A stretch of DNA of 8,892 nt from the NCBI GenBank assembly GCA_002366595.1, contig DFBK01000039.1:7894-16785 (forward strand). The letters are read 5' to 3'. The position numbers and the translations under genes are program-made. The notes under the pieces were generated by a model. That model worked only from the letters and a program-made list of their open reading frames with translations, searched no databases and was not told the origin of the DNA. Positions 1-4,230 of the stretch are shown one piece after another (within the stretch, counting starts at the first letter, position 1; each line of letters begins with the position of its first letter). This DNA comes from Anaerolineales bacterium UBA3082. Lineage in GTDB: Bacteria; Chloroflexota; Anaerolineae; UBA7937.

Positions 1-701
1 GCGGAAAGGGCCTCTTCTGCCACCTCCGCCTTATAGGTGTCAATGGAGAGGGGAACATCGATCTTACCCACTAACCTCTCGATGGTGGGAAGGACTCGCC
101 TCATCTCTTCATCGGCGGGGAGGGGTTTGGAACCCGGCCTGGTCGATTCCCCCCCCACATCGATGATGTCGGCCCCCTGGGAGACGAACTCCTGGGCTCG
201 AGCCACCGCCTTATCAACATCACCGAAGAGACCATCGCCAGCGAAAGAATCGGGGGTCAGGTTGAGGATACCCATGATATGGGTCCTCTTCCCCCAGTCA
301 AAGGTCTTATCCCTTACGGTGAGGGGACTCCTCTCCCCCAGGTAGCGGGCTAGCCCCTGTTGGAGTTCGGCGGCCACGGCCACCAGGCTCTTTAAGGGTT
401 GACCGCGCAGTTTCTTAACCAGCCCCTCGTAGTGGCGCTGGGTACCCAGAAGCAATACATCGCTCGTCTGCCTCTCGCCAAAGTATATATCCCCGGCCAA
501 GACCGCTTCGCCCCCCAGGGAGAGCATCTCCTGTTTGATGATATTGGCCGCGGCGAATTTCACCCCCTCTAACTTTACGGCGTAGAAGAGCCCCTTGGGG
601 ACCATGATTTTTATCCCTCCAGGGTGGGCCCCGATCTTTGTCATCTCCACCCTAAGCCTTTCAGAGGTGTCCAGGTTTAAGAAGCGGAGGTTAAAACTCA
701 T
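1..701 (-). CDS. folP: Dihydropteroate synthase with N-terminal extension (partial, C-terminus off window)
   Basis: Condenses 6-hydroxymethyl-7,8-dihydropterin pyrophosphate with p-aminobenzoate to give dihydropteroate; a cytoplasmic folate-pathway enzyme. My translation of the 233 complete codons shows the family hallmarks in order: MGILNLTPDSF at about residues 143-153, GADIIDVGGESTRPG at 176-190, and PLSIDTYKAEVA from about 217. The last part of the TIM barrel lies beyond base 1. Residues 1 to about 135 are an extra domain not present in the roughly 280-residue E. coli-type enzyme. Similar extensions are known from DHPS of some thermophilic Firmicutes, Chloroflexi and relatives; their role is not known to me. 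The ATG (699-701) overlaps the folE stop as ATGA, which fixes the start and implies translational coupling. Identification is firm from the three motifs; only the extension and the unseen C-terminus are open. Confidence 0.96.
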   Translation of the reverse strand, partial: MSFNLRFLNLDTSERLRVEMTKIGAHPGGIKIMVPKGLFYAVKLEGVKFAAANIIKQEMLSLGGEAVLAGDIYFGERQTSDVLLLGTQRHYEGLVKKLRGQPLKSLVAVAAELQQGLARYLGERSPLTVRDKTFDWGKRTHIMGILNLTPDSFAGDGLFGDVDKAVARAQEFVSQGADIIDVGGESTRPGSKPLPADEEMRRVLPTIERLVGKIDVPLSIDTYKAEVAEEALS

Positions 702-1264
702 ACCCGATGCTCTCCTATGATGGAGAAGAACTCCGCTCTGGTCTCGGCCCTGGTGCGGAAGATGCCCCGCGTGGCGGAGGTAACCAGGCGGCTACCCGGC
801 TTCCTGATACCTCTCATGGTGATGCAGAGGTGCTCCGCTTCGATCACCACCCCCACTCCCCTGGGTTGGAGTCCCTCCATGATGGTATCCGCTATCTGGC
901 TGGTGAGCCTCTCCTGCATCTGGGGGCGACGAGCCAGGATCTCCACCACCCTGGCCAATTTGCTGATCCCCACCACCCTATTCACGGGTATATACCCCAC
1001 GTGAGCCACCCCGTGAAAAGGTAGAAGATGGTGCTCACAAACGGAATAGAAGGGGATATCCCTTAAGACCACCATCTCCTGGTTCCGGGGCTGGGAGAAT
1101 TCAACGGTCAAGACCTCAAGGGGGTCCTCCCTCAGTCCGGAGAATATCTCCTCATAAGCCTCGGCGATGCGGCGAGGGGTTCCGACTAGCCCCTCCCGCT
1201 TAGGGTCTTCCCCCAAAGCCTCGATGATCTCTCTCACCGCTTTCTCTATGCGTCCTTGGTCCAC
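698..1264 (-). CDS. folE: GTP cyclohydrolase I (type IA)
   Basis: Converts GTP to 7,8-dihydroneopterin triphosphate plus formate, the first committed step of tetrahydrofolate synthesis, as a cytoplasmic homodecamer. The 188-residue length is typical. The zinc/catalytic motif SVCEHHLLPFHG gives Cys76, His78 and His79, and AEHLCITMRG gives His145 and Cys147. These match the E. coli Cys110, His112, His113, His179 and Cys181 set, so a zinc-dependent type IA enzyme rather than FolE2 is expected. RRPQMQERLTSQIA (about 112-125) is the other conserved stretch. The start is GTG (1262-1264), preceded on the minus strand by the Shine-Dalgarno-like AGGTGAGG about five bases upstream. The stop overlaps the folP ATG by four bases. 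The gene lies 56 bases downstream of the HAD gene. Nothing looks broken. Confidence 0.98.
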   Translation of the reverse strand: MDQGRIEKAVREIIEALGEDPKREGLVGTPRRIAEAYEEIFSGLREDPLEVLTVEFSQPRNQEMVVLRDIPFYSVCEHHLLPFHGVAHVGYIPVNRVVGISKLARVVEILARRPQMQERLTSQIADTIMEGLQPRGVGVVIEAEHLCITMRGIRKPGSRLVTSATRGIFRTRAETRAEFFSIIGEHRV

Positions 1265-1287
1265 TTATCCCTCACCTTTCTATTCTG

Positions 1288-1316
1288 ATGTTCGCAAAAA
1301 CGTAGTAACGTGGCAA
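1288..1316 (-). promoter_or_regulatory. Weak possible internal promoter ahead of folE
   Basis: The 56-base gap between the HAD stop and the folE GTG is the largest inside the minus-strand cluster. On the minus strand it holds TTGCCA (1311-1316, 5 of 6 to the -35 consensus), a 17-base spacer and GAACAT (1288-1293, only 3 of 6 to the -10 consensus). A small ACGT-N4-ACGT symmetry lies in the spacer at 1299-1310. This could give folE-folP separate expression, but the -10 is poor and chance is a real alternative. Confidence 0.2.
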
Positions 1317-1320
1317 CTGG

Positions 1321-2022
1321 TCAGAGGAACTCCCAGATCTCCTCCAGACTCCCAATCACCGGACAGTCAACAGTAGTAGGCGCGGAACCGGAGCGATCAA
1401 GAAGTATCGGCCTGAGGCCCGCGGTCCGGGCACCCAATATGTCAGTGTGGTAGGTATCCCCCCCATAGAGGACTTCGTTGGCTCGCACCCCTGCCCGCTT
1501 TAGGGCCAACTGGAAGATATGAGGGGTGGACTTGGTAGCCCCCACCACGGCGGATACGATCACGAAGTCGAGATAGCGAGTCAACCCCAGGCTCAAAAGC
1601 AAGTCAGACAGCCAATCCCCCCAGTCCGAGACCACACCCAGGATCAGCCCTCGCCCCTTCAGTTCCGCCAAAAGCCCCATCACCTCGGGGAAGGGAGACC
1701 AATTCTCGGGGTGTTGCGCCCTTTGATAGGCAGCGGCAGCCAACTCCCGTGGTTGCGGGAGCCCCAGGGCCTGAAAGAACTCGGCATAGAGTTGCACAAA
1801 GAACTCCCGCACGCCTTCCTCCGAAGCCCAGAGATCCCCCTTCTCCCTATAACGGGCCACCAAGGTAGCGGTGAAGTTTCTCATCTCCTCTTCGATCTGA
1901 GCCAGGGGTACGGAGTAGCCATGCTGAGCGCAGATGGCCGCACAGATCTCAGCATCAGAAAAGCGAGGCTGGATGAGGGTCATTCCGACATCGAAGAGGA
2001 TAGCCTTGTAGTGTGAAGACAT
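1321..2022 (-). CDS. HAD-superfamily hydrolase (subfamily IA, REG-2/haloacid dehalogenase-like)
   Basis: A 233-residue Rossmann-like HAD protein, probably a cytoplasmic small-molecule hydrolase; the substrate cannot be told from sequence. Visible motifs: I, ILFDVGMTL with nucleophile Asp11; II, GVVSDWGDW with Ser132; III, GATKSTPHIF with Lys164; IV, YGGDTYHTD with Asp189 and Asp194. Residues about 18-100 form a helical C1-type cap. The residue two after the nucleophile is Gly13 rather than the Asp that acts as general acid in most HAD phosphatases. DVGxT variants are common in annotated HAD-IA proteins but leave phosphatase activity uncertain. The ATG (2020-2022) has AAGGAT six bases upstream and lies three bases after the MBL stop, so co-translation is likely. 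Sitting upstream of folE, it could be proposed as the phosphatase that trims dihydroneopterin phosphate, but Gly13 argues against taking that for granted. Confidence 0.88.
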   Translation of the reverse strand: MSSHYKAILFDVGMTLIQPRFSDAEICAAICAQHGYSVPLAQIEEEMRNFTATLVARYREKGDLWASEEGVREFFVQLYAEFFQALGLPQPRELAAAAYQRAQHPENWSPFPEVMGLLAELKGRGLILGVVSDWGDWLSDLLLSLGLTRYLDFVIVSAVVGATKSTPHIFQLALKRAGVRANEVLYGGDTYHTDILGARTAGLRPILLDRSGSAPTTVDCPVIGSLEEIWEFL

Positions 2023-2025
2023 TTT

Positions 2026-2664
2026 TTATCCTTTGTGCTTTAGGAGCACCACCTGCATATCGTCGGGGAGAGTACCCTTGGTGACCTTGAGGCTCTCTTG
2101 GGGGATCCCTTTCACCCCCATCACCTTAAGAAACCTATCTACTGAGTCCAAAGGGGACTCACCCACAGCCTCGGTCCGATAGTGCATCGGTATCACCACC
2201 CGCGGCTCCAAGAGGCTTATCACCTCCGAGGCCTCGGCCGCATTTATGGTGGTATGAGAGCCCACGGGGATGAGAAGGATATCTATATCGCTCAGACCCT
2301 CCACCTGAGACCGGGTTGTTACCTGCCCTAGGTCGCCCAGATGACAAACGGTTAGTCCCTCAAAATCGAAAAGGTATATGGTGTTCTTGCCCCTGTCCTG
2401 ACCCTTCCGCCTATCGTGGTAGGAGGCGATACCGGTGATGAATATCCCTTGGATCTCATATTCGCCGGGCCCGTCGATCACCTTGGGGGAGCCCCTTACC
2501 CCTTTCAAGTAGTTGTGGCCCGGATGGTGGTGGCTGATGGTGACGATATCGGCCCGCAGTCGTGGTAGAGTGTACCCCATCTCCTTGCCATAGGGGTCGG
2601 TGACCACCACACCTCCTCTGCTCCGCAGCCGAAAACAGGAATGGCCATACCAATTGATCTCCAT
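2026..2664 (-). CDS. MBL-fold metallo-hydrolase, UlaG/YtkL-like
   Basis: A 212-residue metallo-beta-lactamase-fold protein of the small UlaG-like group, probably cytoplasmic, with no signal peptide or membrane segment. It starts MEINWYGHSCF, the usual 'GHSCF' opening of this group. Candidate metal-site elements are TISHHHPGHN (His45, His47, His50), GPGEYEI (65-71), HLGD (108-111) and IPMH with His161. The canonical HxHxDH signature reads HHHPGH here, so the Asp normally involved in the second metal site is Gly49. This suggests one metal ion or altered chemistry, though it may be usual in its subfamily. UlaG itself is an L-ascorbate-6-phosphate lactonase, but this subfamily has no firmly assigned substrate that I can name. 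The ATG (2662-2664) has AGAAGGA about nine bases upstream. It is 22 bases after the methyltransferase stop and 3 before the HAD start, consistent with an operon. Confidence 0.88.
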   Translation of the reverse strand: MEINWYGHSCFRLRSRGGVVVTDPYGKEMGYTLPRLRADIVTISHHHPGHNYLKGVRGSPKVIDGPGEYEIQGIFITGIASYHDRRKGQDRGKNTIYLFDFEGLTVCHLGDLGQVTTRSQVEGLSDIDILLIPVGSHTTINAAEASEVISLLEPRVVIPMHYRTEAVGESPLDSVDRFLKVMGVKGIPQESLKVTKGTLPDDMQVVLLKHKG

Positions 2665-2686
2665 TTTTGCGTTTTCCTTCTATGTG

Positions 2687-4018
2687 CTATTTGCCATACT
2701 TCTCAACTAATTCCCGCACCGTGAGCAATTCAATCTCTAAATCGTTTTTTCTTTTCACCCTTGCAACCTCATCGTAGGCTCCCTTGGTGAAACCGAAAGC
2801 CACTACATAGCCCTTTTGCTTCCTCGCTCGTCTAATAGCGGTCTCAAACTTATCTATCTCAGGCCTTCCGATACTCTCTTGTTGTTTTACCTGGATTGGG
2901 TCGCGCTCCATAAAACTGTACCCATCGATGCCCATATCTGCGGTTTTCCTATCAGAGGCGGTGCCACTCATGATTCCAATGGCCCAGTTCTGGAATTCAA
3001 TCGGGGTTAGTTTCTTCAGTTCTTCTCGCTCGTAGGCGATTCCGATGATCTCGACTGGCCTCGCTCCTGCTTTGGCCAGTCTCCACTTCATCAACTTGCA
3101 AGCCGTCGGCGCAACATCAATGCCCAACCACCTCCTTCGCAGGCGGTGAGCAACTACCAGAGTCGTGCCACATCCGCAAAATGGATCGAACACCAAATCG
3201 CCCTCCTTCGAGGAAGCTTTGATAATCCGTTCTAGCAGGGCCTCCGGTTTCTGAGTTGGATAGCCAAGGCGCTCTTTTGCTCGTGGGTTAATTGGGGGAA
3301 TGTCATCCCAGATAGTGTGTACTGCCTGCCCCTTGGTCTCATCGAGATAGCGCTTGATTTGCGGGATGCCTCCTGGCGACACGTATATTCTCCCTTGTCT
3401 CTCAATCTCTAGCATCTTCTCCTTGGTAAAGCGCCAAGGCCTCGTTACGCCATGAAACTCATAGACTGGCCCTCTTCCAGCGGGCGGGTTCAAATTGTCC
3501 AGCCGATACTTTCTTCCATCGGCATCTACGTACTTGAAGTGACTCTTGATATACCTCTCTTTGTAGGGGCGGTACTGGCGGTGGAAAGTGTACTTATTTG
3601 ACTTGGTGTAGAACAGGATGGTATCATTAACGTTGCCGAACCGCTTGGCATCGGCATGGAAAGTGAATCTTTGCCACACAATAGCATTCTTGAAGTTGCT
3701 GGCCCCAAACAAGTCATCCGTCATTAGCCGCAGGTGATGCTCTGCGTGCCAATCACAATGTAGGTAGAATGACCCCGTTCGTTTGAGGATTCGATGCATC
3801 TCAAAGACTCGCTCCCTCATCCAACCAATATAGTGCTCTATGCCGCCCTTCCAGCGGTCCTCAAAGGAGCGGACTTCTGCACCATCGTTGAAAATCACTT
3901 CGTAATATTTGTTGGAGAAGAATGGCGGGTCAATGTAAATGAAGTCAACGAACTCATCGGGAAATTGGCGCATCCATTCTAGGTTATCCCCGCAATAGAT
4001 TACCCCCTCAAGTTTCAC
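2687..4018 (-). CDS. Beta-class DNA (N4/N6) methyltransferase fused to Mrr-like PD-(D/E)XK nuclease domain
   Basis: Predicted SAM-dependent DNA amino-methyltransferase with a C-terminal nuclease-like domain, 443 residues. Motif IV comes first as IDPPF (Asp30-Phe33). The middle, about 100-245, is the likely target-recognition region, and the SAM-binding motif I, FDPFCGCGTT (277-286), follows with RRRWLGID just after. This IV-before-I order is that of the beta class. Residues about 338-443 resemble Mrr catalytic domains: EFQNWAIG helix, MGIDGY with Asp365, then PIQVKQ with Gln376 and Lys378, a D...QxK version of PD-(D/E)XK, followed by VVAFGFTKGAYDEVAR. It may therefore be a one-protein restriction-modification enzyme, or a methyltransferase whose tail only binds DNA. 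The start is GTG (4016-4018) with GGAGG six bases upstream. It is the first gene of the minus-strand cluster and is visibly A/T-richer than folE, which suggests acquisition by transfer. The recognition sequence is unknown. Confidence 0.93.
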   Translation of the reverse strand: MKLEGVIYCGDNLEWMRQFPDEFVDFIYIDPPFFSNKYYEVIFNDGAEVRSFEDRWKGGIEHYIGWMRERVFEMHRILKRTGSFYLHCDWHAEHHLRLMTDDLFGASNFKNAIVWQRFTFHADAKRFGNVNDTILFYTKSNKYTFHRQYRPYKERYIKSHFKYVDADGRKYRLDNLNPPAGRGPVYEFHGVTRPWRFTKEKMLEIERQGRIYVSPGGIPQIKRYLDETKGQAVHTIWDDIPPINPRAKERLGYPTQKPEALLERIIKASSKEGDLVFDPFCGCGTTLVVAHRLRRRWLGIDVAPTACKLMKWRLAKAGARPVEIIGIAYEREELKKLTPIEFQNWAIGIMSGTASDRKTADMGIDGYSFMERDPIQVKQQESIGRPEIDKFETAIRRARKQKGYVVAFGFTKGAYDEVARVKRKNDLEIELLTVRELVEKYGK

Positions 4019-4036
4019 GGTTCGCCTCCTATTTAT

Positions 4037-4065
4037 ACCTTATCATCGGATAGCGCCGTTGTCAA
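4037..4065 (-). promoter_or_regulatory. Promoter-like sequence for the minus-strand cluster
   Basis: On the minus strand TTGACA (4060-4065) is a perfect -35, followed by a 17-base spacer and TAAGGT (4037-4042), a weak -10 helped by an extended TGA just before it. Transcription would begin near 4030, which is at the Shine-Dalgarno AGGAGG (4025-4030) of the methyltransferase. The leader would then be only about 12 bases, so either the leader is very short or the true -10 is elsewhere. Confidence 0.4.
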
Positions 4066-4072
4066 TTGTTCG

Positions 4073-4129
4073 GTCCCTGGCCTGTCACGTGCCAGCCCGC
4101 CCTGGTACGTGGTGGGCCAGGGGACAGGC
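4073..4129. repeat. Imperfect palindrome in the divergent intergenic region
   Basis: Between the divergent promoters lies a nested inverted repeat. Outer arms are GCCTGTC (4080-4086) and GACAGGC (4123-4129). Inner arms are GCCCGCC (4095-4101) and GGTGGGC (4111-4117, one G-T pair) around a nine-base loop. An alternative pairing joins GTCCCTGGCC (4073-4082) with GGCCAGGGGAC (4115-4125, one extra G). A CACGTG palindrome (4086-4091) lies inside. No T-tract follows on either strand, so it is not a standard terminator. A shared operator for both directions, or a dispersed REP-like element, are the readings I prefer. Confidence 0.5.
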
Positions 4130-4133
4130 TGGT

Positions 4134-4162
4134 TTGGCTGAGAGTTCACCCTATGCTAGAAT
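4134..4162 (+). promoter_or_regulatory. Upstream (distal) promoter of the 975-aa glycosidase gene
   Basis: TTGGCT (4134-4139, 4 of 6 to the -35 consensus), a 17-base spacer and TAGAAT (4157-4162, 5 of 6 to the -10 consensus) with an extended TGC in front. Its -35 directly abuts the right arm of the intergenic palindrome, so a protein bound there could affect it. It lies 39 bases upstream of the stronger promoter. Confidence 0.4.
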
Positions 4163-4172
4163 GGTGGTTAGT

Positions 4173-4201
4173 TTGACAAGATAGAGCCCTAAGGCTATAA
4201 T
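4173..4201 (+). promoter_or_regulatory. Perfect-consensus sigma-70-type promoter of the 975-aa glycosidase gene
   Basis: TTGACA (4173-4178), exactly 17 bases, then TATAAT (4196-4201): both hexamers and the spacing are the housekeeping-sigma consensus. Transcription should start near 4208, giving a leader of about 23 bases that contains the purine-rich ribosome-binding stretch AGGGAGAAAGGAG (4215-4227) just before the ATG at 4231. This predicts strong basal expression of a surface enzyme gene. Confidence 0.8.
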
Positions 4202-4230
4202 AGGCGGTCTAAAAAGGGAGAAAGGAGCAA

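Noticed and set aside
37..345. Plus-strand open frame of 102 codons
   Set aside because: It is antisense to the DHPS catalytic motifs of folP.
1519..2016. Plus-strand open frame of 165 codons
   Set aside because: It is antisense to the HAD gene, whose four family motifs are all on the minus strand; the plus-frame product resembles nothing.
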